Below are positions 16,608 to 25,685 of a stretch of DNA of 29,348 nucleotides, one piece after another. Position 1 is the stretch's first letter, and every line of letters starts with the position of its first letter. The notes under the pieces are model-generated. The model was not told the origin of the DNA. It did not search any database and saw only the letters and a program-made list of their open reading frames with translations. The translations under genes were made by a program, and so were the position numbers. Source of the stretch: Acidobacteriota bacterium (GTDB lineage: Bacteria > Acidobacteriota > Vicinamibacteria > Vicinamibacterales > UBA2999); assembly GCA_947465645.1 (NCBI GenBank), contig CANIBQ010000063.1, forward strand, positions 1-29,348, written 5' to 3'.

Positions 16608-18794
16608 ACGTACGATCGTTTTCAGAAGGCCGTCTCCCGCCTTGGCGGCTTCGTCGAGCGCCGCCTTTGCCTTGGGTGTGCCGATGGCGACCAGCGCCTG
16701 TACCGATGCCGTCTTGAACGCCCGCGCCTTCTTGCGCTGGAAGAATTTCTTCTTCTTCATCAGCGTCACGATCGGCGCCACCGCCTGCTCGTTGGCAAGC
16801 TGCCGGACGGCGTCGAGCGCGCCGAGAACCGCCTCGTGGTCCTCGCCGAAGGGATCGTTCTCGATGAGGATGCGGCCCAGCATGGGGACCACGCGCGGAT
16901 CCCGCTCGGCCACCAGCGCTTCGATTACCGCGGTGCGGTTCTCGCCGGTGGCTGCCCGAAGCACGGTCTGAATCGCGCGCGCCGCGGCCGGGTCGTCGAT
17001 GGCGGTCAGCGCCGCCACTGCCTGCCGCAGGACGCGCGCATCGCTTCGGCGAAGCAGCGACTGGAGAGGCGGCACCGCGTCGGCGCTTCGCGTGCTTCCG
17101 AGCAGCGCGGCGGCGTTCCGCTGCACGAACCAACGGTTGTCGTCTGCCAGCGGCGCCAGGTGTGCGACGGCGGCGGCGCCGAACTTCCGGACGACCTCGC
17201 GCGCGCGTGCGTACGCCGGCGTCTCGGTTTCACTCTGCAGCACCGGGTGCAGGGACCGGACGCACGTGGGTCCGATCATCTCGCAGCACTCGGCGAACGC
17301 GTTGAGCGACTTCTCCTCGAGCTCGCCGAGCATGGTCGCCGCGTCGCGCAGGCCCGCCGATTCGCCGGCCGAGGCGAGGGCCGCCCGGGCGGCGGCCGGA
17401 GCGATCGTGCGGGTGCTCGCGGCCTTGAGCTCCCGAAGCACCAGCACCGCATTGTCGAAGTCGCCGGCAAGGAAAAGATCTTCGATCAGCGCCGTCATGT
17501 CGCGGGCAATGTCGGCCGAGCGATCGGCGTTGTCTTCGATGCGGAGGAGATCGGCGACCAACTGCACCGAGAGCGATCGCACGCTGTCCTGACCGAGCGA
17601 TTCCACCCACTCAGGAAGCTCGGGAGGAAGGTCGCGGCCGGCCAGCACGTCGGCACGGGCCCCGGCGCCTTCGAGCGATGACTGGTACGCCGCAGACACA
17701 TACGGCGTCTCGTCGTACCCCAGCAGCAATTCCTCCATGCTCGACCAGACCGCCCGGAACTGGCCCGTCTTGCCAAAGTCCTGTTCGCTCAGCATCGAAC
17801 GGGTCATCGTCAGGACGCGCTGCTTCCGCTCGGCGTCGGGGGCGATGACGTCGAACACCTGGGCGAGGCGGGCGCTGGCGCGGCCATCCTTGGCGAGCGC
17901 GGTCGCCAGCAGTTGCGCCACCTTCTCGTCGTCGAACGACGAGGCGATGGCGCTCGCGACCGAGGCGTCCGGCGTGCCTTCCTCCGTCTGCAGCATCTGC
18001 AGGACGACGTGCGGATTGAGGTTCGAGGTGGCGGACGCGACGTTGCGCATCACGTCAGGCAGGCGCTCGGGCTCCATGACGGTGACGATCCCGGCGAGGT
18101 GACGGAAGACGGCGAGCACCGTGGCCGCCTGCGTCGTGATGAGCGGCGATCCGTCGCAGTTGCACTTGGGCGCGGCCACCGCTTCGGCCAGGTCGCCGAT
18201 CTCGAAGACGCTGCGGGAGATTTCGAGGAGGCGCGCCTGCTGCGCTTCGTCGAACGCCGCGCCCCCCTGGACGATGGTGTTGACCAGGGAGCGCCAGATG
18301 TCGTCGTGGCGATCCTCGAGCGGCGTCTCGACCTCGCGGTCTTCGAGCAGCTTCTCGTAGTCGATCTGCTCGAGGACGATCGAGGAATGGCCGCCCTGTT
18401 CCCACGCGGCGGCCGGGCCGCCGTCGCGCCTGAGATCGTCGGCCGGTGTGCTGAGCACCTTGAGAAATGCCTGCAGCGCCTCGACCGGCGGATCCCCCAG
18501 AAATGTAATCTGCAGCAGGTCGTGGTCGTGAAGCAGGCGAGCGGCCTCGGCGACGGGCAGCTCGTCGGGCAGCGGGATGCCGGCGATCAGCAGCGTCTTC
18601 GGCGTGATGGCGAACGCGAACGCCGCCCCCGACGTGCTCTGGCGGACCGCGTCAGCCAACCGGCGGACGGATGCGTCCACCGCCGGGTGCTCGGGGGGAT
18701 AGAGGGCCCAGTTGCGAGCGGCCGCGGTGAGGGAGCGGGCAAGCGCGATCGACAGCCGGATGAGGTCTGGCGACAGCGCAGGCGCGGTGCTCAT
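16590..18794 (-). CDS. HEAT-like repeat protein, module copy 2
   Basis: The 734-residue product is paralogous to the protein at 12817-15063. Both share an N-terminal domain (LYPPEHPAVDASVRRL, then FAFAITPKTLLIAGIPL), a central helical region with matching stretches (RLAQVFDVIAPDAERKQRVL versus RLAQAFEALVPGLERKERLL), and C-terminal HEAT repeats (AALLGSTRSADAVPPLQSLL, RVLRQAVAALTAIDD). No enzyme motif is present; two Cys (CNCDG, about residue 211) are probably incidental. It is the first gene of the seven-gene minus-strand run. ATG at 18794 is preceded directly by CGGGAG, too close for a normal ribosome binding site. The stop and last residues come from a 35-bp repeat unit. A regulatory or scaffold role with the HD-GYP partner is inferred. 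Confidence 0.8.
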   Translation of the reverse strand: MSTAPALSPDLIRLSIALARSLTAAARNWALYPPEHPAVDASVRRLADAVRQSTSGAAFAFAITPKTLLIAGIPLPDELPVAEAARLLHDHDLLQITFLGDPPVEALQAFLKVLSTPADDLRRDGGPAAAWEQGGHSSIVLEQIDYEKLLEDREVETPLEDRHDDIWRSLVNTIVQGGAAFDEAQQARLLEISRSVFEIGDLAEAVAAPKCNCDGSPLITTQAATVLAVFRHLAGIVTVMEPERLPDVMRNVASATSNLNPHVVLQMLQTEEGTPDASVASAIASSFDDEKVAQLLATALAKDGRASARLAQVFDVIAPDAERKQRVLTMTRSMLSEQDFGKTGQFRAVWSSMEELLLGYDETPYVSAAYQSSLEGAGARADVLAGRDLPPELPEWVESLGQDSVRSLSVQLVADLLRIEDNADRSADIARDMTALIEDLFLAGDFDNAVLVLRELKAASTRTIAPAAARAALASAGESAGLRDAATMLGELEEKSLNAFAECCEMIGPTCVRSLHPVLQSETETPAYARAREVVRKFGAAAVAHLAPLADDNRWFVQRNAAALLGSTRSADAVPPLQSLLRRSDARVLRQAVAALTAIDDPAAARAIQTVLRAATGENRTAVIEALVAERDPRVVPMLGRILIENDPFGEDHEAVLGALDAVRQLANEQAVAPIVTLMKKKKFFQRKKARAFKTASVQALVAIGTPKAKAALDEAAKAGDGLLKTIVRGVRPQ

Positions 18795-18804
18795 CTCCCG
18801 AACG

Positions 18805-18810
18805 ATTATA
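18805..18810 (-). promoter_or_regulatory. Possible -10 element for the HEAT/HD-GYP run
   Basis: On the minus strand a perfect TATAAT lies 10 bases upstream of the ATG at 18794, in the only 30-base gap between the divergent HEAT-like and pyrimidine phosphorylase genes. Transcription from it would start about 3-5 bases before the ATG, a nearly leaderless mRNA, which would also explain the misplaced ribosome binding site. A convincing -35 hexamer is not visible, and it would have to lie inside the divergent gene. Confidence 0.4.
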
Positions 18811-18824
18811 CTGGCCCATCCTTC

Positions 18825-20129
18825 ATGAGCTTCGTCGACGTCATTATCCGGAAGCGCGATGGACGTGTGCTTTCACGCGAGGACATCGAGACGTTCGTCG
18901 CGGGCGTGACGGCGGGGAGCATTCCCGATTACCAGGCTTCAGCCCTCCTCATGGCGATCGTCCTGCGCGGGATGACGCATGAAGAGACCGCGTGGCTCAC
19001 CGATGCCATGGCCCGATCGGGCGAGCGGATCGATCTCTCGGATATCCCTGGCGTCAAAGTCGGCAAGCACAGCACCGGCGGCGTCGGCGACAAGGTGTCG
19101 ATCGTCCTCGCGCCGCTGGCCGCGGCGTGCGGCGTCATCGTCCCGAAGATGTCGGGCCGCGGCCTCGGGCACACCGGCGGCACACTCGACAAGCTCGAGT
19201 CGATTCCTGGCTACCGGATCGATTTGAGCGTCGAGGAGTTCAAGCGCGTTCTGCGCGAAGTGGGCACCAGCATCATCGGTCAGACGTCGGCGCTCGCCCC
19301 CGCGGACAAGAAGCTCTACGCGCTGCGCGATGTGACCGGTACCGTCGAAAGCATCCCCTTGATTTCCTCATCCATCATGAGCAAGAAGATGGCGGAGGGC
19401 AGCAACGCCCTTGTGCTCGACGTCAAGTGCGGCGACGGGGCCTTCATGCGCGACCGGGAGAGCGCGCAGGCGCTGGCCGAGTCGATGGTCGCCATCGGCC
19501 GTCACGCGGGCGTACGGACCGAGGCCATCATCACCAACATGGATGCGCCGCTCGGAGCGACGGTCGGCCACTCGCTGGAAATCATCGAATCGATAGAGAC
19601 GCTCCGTGGGGCGGGCCCCGCGGATCTCACGGCGGTCGTCGCGCACCTCGCGTCGCGCATGCTGGTGATGGGCGGGATCGAGTCGGATGCCGCGGCCGCC
19701 GCGGCGCGGGTGGGCGACGCCCTGGCGTCGGGGCGCGCCCTGGAAACATTTGCCCGCATGATCGACCGCCAGGGTGGCGACGCACGCGTCGTCGACGAAC
19801 CCTCGCGGCTGCCGGTCGCGCCGGGACGCGAGCGGTTGGCGGCGGCGCGAAGCGGATTCGTCACGAAGCTCGGCGCCCAGGCCATCGGCCGCGCCGCAAA
19901 CGCGCTTGGCGCCGGCCGCAGCCAGGTGGAAGATGTGATTGACCACGCGGTCGGCATCGTCGCCCTGGTGAAGCCCGGCGACGCGGTTCGCGAGGGTCAG
20001 CCGCTGCTCGAACTGCACCACCGCGACCGTCGCGGGCTGGACGCGGCGCTGGACGCCTGCCGCGAGGCCATCGTCATCGGCGACGTCGCGCCGGCGCCGG
20101 GCCGCAAGATACTTGGAGAGGTGCGATGA
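18825..20129 (+). CDS. deoA: Thymidine / pyrimidine-nucleoside phosphorylase
   Basis: This cytoplasmic enzyme splits thymidine (and possibly uridine) with phosphate into base and (deoxy)ribose 1-phosphate. The 434-residue product has the normal length. The phosphate-binding motif KHSTGGVGDKVS is at 81-92, and the family signature SGRGLGHTGGTLDKLES is at about 110-126. Further conserved stretches include DVKCGDGAFM and the C-terminal region VGIVALVKPGDAVREGQPL. It could equally be a Pdp-type enzyme accepting uridine; sequence by eye cannot decide. ATG at 18825 is chosen over the much longer upstream frame, which is the antisense of the HEAT-like gene. Its TGA overlaps the next ATG (ATGA), opening a nucleoside salvage operon. 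Confidence 0.93.
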   Translation: MSFVDVIIRKRDGRVLSREDIETFVAGVTAGSIPDYQASALLMAIVLRGMTHEETAWLTDAMARSGERIDLSDIPGVKVGKHSTGGVGDKVSIVLAPLAAACGVIVPKMSGRGLGHTGGTLDKLESIPGYRIDLSVEEFKRVLREVGTSIIGQTSALAPADKKLYALRDVTGTVESIPLISSSIMSKKMAEGSNALVLDVKCGDGAFMRDRESAQALAESMVAIGRHAGVRTEAIITNMDAPLGATVGHSLEIIESIETLRGAGPADLTAVVAHLASRMLVMGGIESDAAAAAARVGDALASGRALETFARMIDRQGGDARVVDEPSRLPVAPGRERLAAARSGFVTKLGAQAIGRAANALGAGRSQVEDVIDHAVGIVALVKPGDAVREGQPLLELHHRDRRGLDAALDACREAIVIGDVAPAPGRKILGEVR

Positions 20130-21232
20130 CGGAGTCGAGGCGCGCGGTGCGCCGTTACTCCCTCCTGCTCCTCGCGGTGGCGGTCGCCGCGGCGCCGGCA
20201 TGCCGACGGGCCAGCTACGTCGCCGACGATCCCTCGCGCGTCCACGTCGGCATCGTGTTCGACCCAGGTGGCAAGGACGACCGCTCGTTCAACGCGGCGG
20301 CCTGGGCCGGCGTGAAATGCGCGGAAACGGGCACGCTCATCGACGGCACGACCAGTTGCGGCAAGCCGCCGCTCGGGATCGTGCTCCGCGACGTCGAGCC
20401 GGGCACCCCCAACTCGATCGAGCCGGCGATGCGCGCGTTTGCCGAACGCGGCTATGACCTGGTGATCGGCGTCGGCTTCGCCCAGGCGCCCGTCATCCGC
20501 ACCGTCGCCAGGGACTATCCCGACATCCGTTTCGCCGTCATCGACGGCGTGGTCCTCGAAGACGATGGCACGCCGACGCCGAACGTCGCGTCGCTCATCT
20601 TCAAGGAGCACGAGGGCTCGTACCTGGTGGGGATCATCGCGGCGATGACGTCGCGTACGGGCATCCTCGGCTTCATCGGCGGCATGAACATCCCGTTGAT
20701 TCGGCGGTTCGAGACGGGATTCGAGGAAGGCGCGCGCTCGGTCAACCCCGAGATCCGCGTGATCCAGAACTACGTCGGCGTCGGCGATGCCGCCTGGAAC
20801 AACCCGGGCAAGGGCAAGGAGCTGTCGCTGGCGCAGATCGACAAGGGCGCCGACGTCATCTTCACGGCCGCGGGCAACTCGGGCCTCGGGGCGTTCGACG
20901 CGGTCGAGCAGGAGGGAACCGGCGAGGACGGACGCGCCACCCACTTCGTCGTCGGCGTCGACTCCAACCAGAACGGCGTCAAGCCGGGTTTCGTGCTGAC
21001 GAGCATGGTCAAGCGCGTCGACAACGCCGTCTACGAAATCACCCGCGACGTCGTCAGCGGCAACTTCAGGGGCGGGTTTCACGTGTTCGGTCTCGAGAGC
21101 GACGGCGTCGGCTACGTCATCGACGAGAACAACAAGGACCTCGTGTCTCCCGAAGCCGTGGCGGCCGCTGAAGACGCGAAGAAGAAGATCATCGCCGGGC
21201 AGATAGCAGTCACGGACGCGATGACGCAATGA
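20126..21232 (+). CDS. BMP-family nucleoside-binding lipoprotein
   Basis: The 368-residue product is a substrate-binding lipoprotein. It has an Arg-rich n-region, a hydrophobic core and a lipobox APAC with the acylated Cys at residue 26, so the mature protein is membrane-tethered on the periplasmic side. The body matches the basic-membrane-protein (Med/PnrA) family: [20 protein letters not shown], the [14 protein letters not shown] segment and [18 protein letters not shown]. Family members bind purine or other nucleosides for the adjacent ABC transporter. It overlaps deoA by ATGA and the ATPase gene by ATGA. The ligand is inferred from context. Confidence 0.92.
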   Translation: MTESRRAVRRYSLLLLAVAVAAAPACRRASYVADDPSRVHVGIVFDPGGKDDRSFNAAAWAGVKCAETGTLIDGTTSCGKPPLGIVLRDVEPGTPNSIEPAMRAFAERGYDLVIGVGFAQAPVIRTVARDYPDIRFAVIDGVVLEDDGTPTPNVASLIFKEHEGSYLVGIIAAMTSRTGILGFIGGMNIPLIRRFETGFEEGARSVNPEIRVIQNYVGVGDAAWNNPGKGKELSLAQIDKGADVIFTAAGNSGLGAFDAVEQEGTGEDGRATHFVVGVDSNQNGVKPGFVLTSMVKRVDNAVYEITRDVVSGNFRGGFHVFGLESDGVGYVIDENNKDLVSPEAVAAAEDAKKKIIAGQIAVTDAMTQ

Positions 21233-22776
21233 CGCTCGAGCTGCGCGACATCTCGAAGCGTTTCGGGGCCGTGCTGGCCAACGACCGCCTGAGCATCACC
21301 GTCACGTCAGGGACGATCCACGCGATCGTCGGCGAGAACGGCGCCGGCAAGTCGACGGCGATGCGCATCGCCTACGGTTTCTACAAGGCCGACAGCGGCG
21401 ACATCCTGCTGGATGGGCAGGTGCGCGAAATCGGCACGCCGCACGACGCCATCGCGCTGGGCATCGGCATGGTGCACCAGCACTTCATGCTGATCGAGCC
21501 GATGACCGTCACCGAGAACATCGTCCTCGGTGCCGAGCCCGGGTCGGCGATGTCGCTCGACCTGCGCAAGGCGGCGGTCGCGATCCGCGCGCTGTCGGAA
21601 GAGCTGCATCTCGAGGTCGATCCCGACGCCACGATCGAGCACCTGTCGGTCGGACAGCGGCAGCGCGTGGAGCTGCTGAAGGCGCTCTATCGCCGGGCCG
21701 AGCTGCTGATTCTCGACGAGCCGACGGCGGTGCTGACGCCGCAGGAGGTCGACGAGTTCTTCGCGATCCTGCGACGCATGCGCGGGCAGGGCAAGACCGT
21801 CATCATCATCACGCACAAGCTCTCGGAGGTGCTGGCCATCTCCGACCAGGTGACGGTCATGCGCGACGGCCGCGTCGTCGGCGACGTCAAGACGCGCGAG
21901 ACGAGCGCGGCCGCGCTGGCGCGGCTCATGGTCGGACGGGAAGTGCTGCTGCGAGTGGACAAGCCACAGGCGAAGGCAGGCGCGGTCGTGCTCGGCGTAC
22001 GCGGCCTCTCTGTCGCGGGCCGGGAGGGCCCGCCGCGGCTCGACAACATCTCGTTCGACGTGCGGGCCGGAGAAATAGTCGGCATCGCGGGGGTGGAGGG
22101 CAACGGCCAGACGGAATTGATCGAAGCGCTCGCCGGGCTGGTTCCGCGCGCAGCGGTATCGGGTTCGATCGTGTTCAGCGGGAAGGACATCACCGACCTC
22201 GACGCCCGCCACCGGAAAGACGTCGGCATCGCCCACGTCCCAGAAGACCGCCATCGCCGCGGCCTGCTGCTCGATTCCACGCTCTCGGAGAACGCGATTC
22301 TCGGCGTCCACTATCGGGCGCCGTCGGTGTCCGGGACCGGCAACGTGATGCTCAACCAGCCGGGCATCGACGATCGTGCCGAGCACGTCATCCGCGAGTT
22401 CGACGTACGGCCGCCGAATCGGCGGCTGAACGCCCGCGCCTTGTCGGGCGGCAACCAGCAGAAGCTGATCATCGGCCGGGAGTTCGAGCTGCCGCCGGTA
22501 TTGCTCCTGGTGTCGCAGCCCACGCGCGGCGTGGACATCGGCGCCATCGAGTTCATTCACCGCAAGATCGTCGCGCTGCGCGACGCGGGGTGCGCGGTGC
22601 TGCTCGTGTCGGCCGAACTGGAAGAGGTCACCGCGCTTGCGGATCGCCTGCTCGTCCTGCACAACGGGAGGATTGCCGGCGAAGTCGATCCCGCGATCGC
22701 CACCCACGAAGAGATCGGGCTGATGATGACCGGGGGTAGGCTCTCGGCGTCCCAGAGCCTAGAGCCCAAAGCCTAG
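21229..22776 (+). CDS. Nucleoside ABC transporter ATPase (two NBDs)
   Basis: A 515-residue tandem ATPase of the simple-sugar/nucleoside importer class. NBD1 has Walker [10 protein letters not shown] (35-43), signature LSVGQRQ (139-145) and Walker B LLILDEP (159-165). NBD2 is degenerate in the way usual for this class: GVEGNGQTE (288-296) in place of Walker A, intact signature LSGGNQQ (405-411), and VSQPTRG where LDEP is expected. It energises the two permeases encoded downstream, giving uptake of nucleosides bound by the BMP lipoprotein. The last 10 or so residues (ASQSLEPKA) and the TAG stop are encoded by a heptamer array, so the original C-terminus has probably been replaced. This matches the YufO/NupA type by organisation. 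Confidence 0.93.
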   Translation: MTLELRDISKRFGAVLANDRLSITVTSGTIHAIVGENGAGKSTAMRIAYGFYKADSGDILLDGQVREIGTPHDAIALGIGMVHQHFMLIEPMTVTENIVLGAEPGSAMSLDLRKAAVAIRALSEELHLEVDPDATIEHLSVGQRQRVELLKALYRRAELLILDEPTAVLTPQEVDEFFAILRRMRGQGKTVIIITHKLSEVLAISDQVTVMRDGRVVGDVKTRETSAAALARLMVGREVLLRVDKPQAKAGAVVLGVRGLSVAGREGPPRLDNISFDVRAGEIVGIAGVEGNGQTELIEALAGLVPRAAVSGSIVFSGKDITDLDARHRKDVGIAHVPEDRHRRGLLLDSTLSENAILGVHYRAPSVSGTGNVMLNQPGIDDRAEHVIREFDVRPPNRRLNARALSGGNQQKLIIGREFELPPVLLLVSQPTRGVDIGAIEFIHRKIVALRDAGCAVLLVSAELEEVTALADRLLVLHNGRIAGEVDPAIATHEEIGLMMTGGRLSASQSLEPKA

Positions 22777-22780
22777 AGCC
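22751..22780. repeat. CCCAGAG/CCTAGAG heptamer array at ATPase-permease junction
   Basis: Four 7-base units, CCCAGAG, CCTAGAG, CCCAAAG and CCTAGAG (22751-22778), plus CC run directly to the permease ATG at 22781. A single opposite-sense unit GGCTCTC lies at 22739-22745, giving a small hairpin. It is the same family as 5610-5674. The array encodes the end of the ATPase and contains its stop codon (22774-22776). Confidence 0.8.
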
Positions 22781-23923
22781 ATGAAATACCTCCGCGAAGC
22801 GCTCTTCCCGGTGATCGCCGTCGCCTGCGCGTTTCTCGTCGGCGCCGTCGTCATCCTGCTGATCGGCGACAGCCCGGTGCAGACCTACCGGCTGCTGATC
22901 GGAAGCGCGTTCTCGTGGCCGGACGGGATTGGCTACACGCTGTTTTTCGCCACGCCGCTGATCTTCACCGGCCTTGCCGTGGCCGTGGCGTTCCGGTGCG
23001 GGCTGCTGAACATCGGCGCCGAAGGGCAGTTGTACGTGGCGGCGTTCGCGGCCGCCTGGGTCGGGATCACGCTGGGCGGCGTGGCGATTCCGGCGGCGGC
23101 CGGGGGCGAGGTGAATCCCGCATTCGCGAATCTTCCCGGCATCATCCTGATTCCGCTCTGCTGCCTCGCGGCCGTGGCCGCGGGCGCCACCTGGGGCGCG
23201 ATTCCGGGCGTGCTCAAGGCGCGATTCGGCTCGCACGAAGTCATCAACACCATCATGTTGAACTTCATCGCCATCGCCCTGGTGGGGTACTTCACCCAGT
23301 ATCACTACAGGCTGCCGGGCGACGCGATCATGGAGAGCGCGCCGATCAGCGAGGCCGCGCACCTGCTCCGGTTCGGCGGATTCGTCCCCGGCCTGCCCGA
23401 GCGCATCCCGCTCAACCTGGCCTTCCTGCTCGCGATCCTGGCGTGCGTCCTCGTCTACGTCTTCCTGTGGAAGACCACATGGGGATACGAACTGCGCGCC
23501 ACGGGCCAGAATCCGGCGGCGGCGGAGTACGGCGGCGTCTCGATCCGGAAGCAGATGATCCTGGCGATGGCGATCTCTGGCGGCCTGGCAGGGATGGTGG
23601 GCATCAACGAGGTGCTCGGGTACCGATACCGGTACTACGACGGCTTCTCCGACAACTACGGCTTCACGGGGATCGCGGTGGCGCTGCTCGGGCGCAACCA
23701 TCCGGCCGGCGTCTTCCTGGCGGCGCTGCTCTTCGCCGTGCTCCAGCGCGGCGGCCTGCCGGTCGATGCCTTTACGCAACTGGTGTCGAAGGACATCGTG
23801 CAGATTCTGCAGGGGCTGGTCATCCTCTTCGTCGCCGCTGAAGCGATGTTCCGCGGACCGATCGACCTGCTTGGACGCCTGGGGCGCGCAAAGGCGCCGC
23901 GATCCGCGGCGGGCGGCGCCTGA
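22781..23923 (+). CDS. Nucleoside ABC transporter permease 1
   Basis: A 380-residue inner-membrane protein of the BPD_transp_2 (branched-chain/sugar/nucleoside) permease class, with about eight to ten membrane segments. Typical stretches are FRCGLLNIGAEGQLYVAAFA near residue 75, the SHEVINTIMLNFIAIALVGY segment, and the cytoplasmic coupling region LRATGQNPAAAEYGG (about 240). It matches the longer of the two permeases in PnrA/YufOPQ-like importers. The ATG directly follows a heptamer array, with no Shine-Dalgarno sequence; ribosomes probably reinitiate from the ATPase stop 4 bases upstream. Its TGA overlaps the next ATG by one base. Confidence 0.9.
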   Translation: MKYLREALFPVIAVACAFLVGAVVILLIGDSPVQTYRLLIGSAFSWPDGIGYTLFFATPLIFTGLAVAVAFRCGLLNIGAEGQLYVAAFAAAWVGITLGGVAIPAAAGGEVNPAFANLPGIILIPLCCLAAVAAGATWGAIPGVLKARFGSHEVINTIMLNFIAIALVGYFTQYHYRLPGDAIMESAPISEAAHLLRFGGFVPGLPERIPLNLAFLLAILACVLVYVFLWKTTWGYELRATGQNPAAAEYGGVSIRKQMILAMAISGGLAGMVGINEVLGYRYRYYDGFSDNYGFTGIAVALLGRNHPAGVFLAALLFAVLQRGGLPVDAFTQLVSKDIVQILQGLVILFVAAEAMFRGPIDLLGRLGRAKAPRSAAGGA

Positions 23924-24870
23924 TGGATCAGCTTTTCACCATGTCGCTGGTCTTCTCGACCATCCGCCTGGCGACGCCGCTGGTCTGGGCCTCGATTGGC
24001 GGCCTCTATTCCGAGCGGTCGGGGGTCATCAACGTGGCCCTGGAAGGATTGATGCTCGCCGGCGCCTTTACGGCGGCCGCGGTCACCTTCTACGCGGGCG
24101 ACCCGTGGGCCGGCCTCGCCTGCGCGATGCTCGCCGGCGGTTTCGTCGCGTACCTGATGGCGGTGGCGTGCATCCGTTTCAAGGCCAACGAAGTCGTCAC
24201 GGGCACCGGCGTCAACATCCTCTTTCTCGGCTTGCCCGCGGTGTTGAGCGGCGCGCTGTTTCTGTCGTCGGGGTCGACGCCGCAGCTCCCCGTGGAGCAG
24301 CTCATGCCGTCGCTCGCCCAGTTGCTGCCGGCGAGTCTGCCGCAGTGGCGGGTGTTCACGGACGTGTCGGTGATGTCGCTGCTGGCGCTCGTCGCCGCCC
24401 TGGCGACGAGACACGTCCTCTACCACACGCCCTTCGGGCTCCGCCTCAGGTCGGTCGGTGAAAACCCCGAGGCCGCCGATGCGGCGGGTGTCCGCGTCAA
24501 TCGCATCCGCTACGCCGCCGTGATCCTCTCGGGCATCCTCGCCGGCGTCGGCGGGGCCTACCTCTCGATCGGGCAGTCATCACTCTTCCTGCGCAACATG
24601 ACAGCCGGCCGCGGATTCATCGCGCTTGCGGCGTTGATCTTCGGCAAGTGGCGTCCGGTGCAGACGCTGCTGGCCTGCGTCCTCTTCGGGTTTGCCGATG
24701 CCCTCACGATCCAGATGCAGGGCGTGGCCAAGCTGCCATCCGGCGAGGACATTCCAGTGCAGTTCATCCAGATGATCCCCTACGTGGTCACCATCGTCAT
24801 GCTCGCGGGTTTCATCGGCCAGTCGCGCGCACCAGCCGCGCTTGGCATTCCATACGAGAAAGAACGATGA
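23923..24870 (+). CDS. Nucleoside ABC transporter permease 2
   Basis: The 315-residue second permease subunit of the same importer is multi-spanning. It has the family region YSERSGVINVALEGLMLAGA (about residues 28-47), the ANEVVTGTGVNILFLGLPAV membrane stretch, and the coupling loop LRSVGENPEAADAAGV near residue 175. It forms the heterodimeric pore with permease 1. The start overlaps the previous stop (TGATG) and its own stop overlaps the purine phosphorylase start (ATGA), so the proteins are expected in linked amounts. Confidence 0.91.
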   Translation: MDQLFTMSLVFSTIRLATPLVWASIGGLYSERSGVINVALEGLMLAGAFTAAAVTFYAGDPWAGLACAMLAGGFVAYLMAVACIRFKANEVVTGTGVNILFLGLPAVLSGALFLSSGSTPQLPVEQLMPSLAQLLPASLPQWRVFTDVSVMSLLALVAALATRHVLYHTPFGLRLRSVGENPEAADAAGVRVNRIRYAAVILSGILAGVGGAYLSIGQSSLFLRNMTAGRGFIALAALIFGKWRPVQTLLACVLFGFADALTIQMQGVAKLPSGEDIPVQFIQMIPYVVTIVMLAGFIGQSRAPAALGIPYEKER

Positions 24871-25685
24871 CGTCGATGTGGCAATCGGTTGAAGAGGCTG
24901 CGGCCGCTGTCCGGGAGCGGTGCGGCGAGGTGCCCCAGGTCGCGGTGGTGCTCGGGTCGGGTCTCGGCGATTTCGCCGAGATGCCCACCGACAGGCTCGC
25001 GGTGCCGTACGGCGAACTGCCGCATTGGCCGACGTCCTCGGTGCCAGGCCATGCGGGGCGACTGGTCGTCGGCAGGGTTGCGGGCAAGCGGGTCGCGGTG
25101 CTGGCGGGGCGCGTCCACTTCTACGAGGGGCACAGCCTGGGCAAGGTGGTGTTCGCCGCGCGGGTGATGGCGCGCATTGGCGTCAAGCACATCATCCTCA
25201 CCAACGCCGCCGGCGGGATCAACGCGACGTTTTCAGAGGGGGCGCTGATGGTCATCGATGACCACATCAACCTGCTCGGGAGCAATCCGCTGATCGGCGC
25301 GAACGACGACGGGTTCGGGCCGCGGTTTCCCGACATGAGCGAGGTGTACTCGAAGCGCCTGCGCGGGATTGCCGACACGGTCGGCGCGGCCAGGGAGATC
25401 CCGGTGATGCACGGCATCTACGCGGCGATGCACGGGCCCAGTTACGAAACACCGGCTGAAGTCCGCTTCCTGCGCACGATCGGCGCCGACGCGGTAGGCA
25501 TGTCCACGGCGCCCGAGTCGATCGCCGCGCGGCACATGGGAATGCAGGTACTCGGCATCTCCTGCATCACCAACATGGCGGCCGGCATGCGGAAGCCGCT
25601 CAACCACGCAGAAGTCATGGAGACCGCCCGCCGGGTGCGCGGCTCGTTCATGTCACTGATCGAGGGCATCATTGAGCGTATCTAA
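24867..25685 (+). CDS. punA: Purine nucleoside phosphorylase
   Basis: This enzyme catalyses the phosphorolysis of purine (deoxy)nucleosides. The 272-residue product belongs to the trimeric PNP/MTAP family. It shows the phosphate-binding VLGSGLGDF (about 28-36), GRVHFYEGHS, NAAGGIN, the GPSYETPAEVR segment and VGMSTAPE, then ITNMAAGM carrying the base-contacting Asn. The VGMST motif is PNP-like rather than MTAP-like, although mtnA lies nearby. I choose ATG at 24867 (MTSMWQSVEEAA), which overlaps the permease stop; the upstream frame is a shadow. The 3' end overlaps cdd by 14 bases. Confidence 0.94.
   Translation: MTSMWQSVEEAAAAVRERCGEVPQVAVVLGSGLGDFAEMPTDRLAVPYGELPHWPTSSVPGHAGRLVVGRVAGKRVAVLAGRVHFYEGHSLGKVVFAARVMARIGVKHIILTNAAGGINATFSEGALMVIDDHINLLGSNPLIGANDDGFGPRFPDMSEVYSKRLRGIADTVGAAREIPVMHGIYAAMHGPSYETPAEVRFLRTIGADAVGMSTAPESIAARHMGMQVLGISCITNMAAGMRKPLNHAEVMETARRVRGSFMSLIEGIIERI

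Noticed and set aside
17913..18824. Upstream extension of the pyrimidine phosphorylase frame by 304 residues
   Set aside because: It is antisense to the HEAT-like gene and of shadow composition; the family start is at MSFVDVIIRKRDG, 18825.
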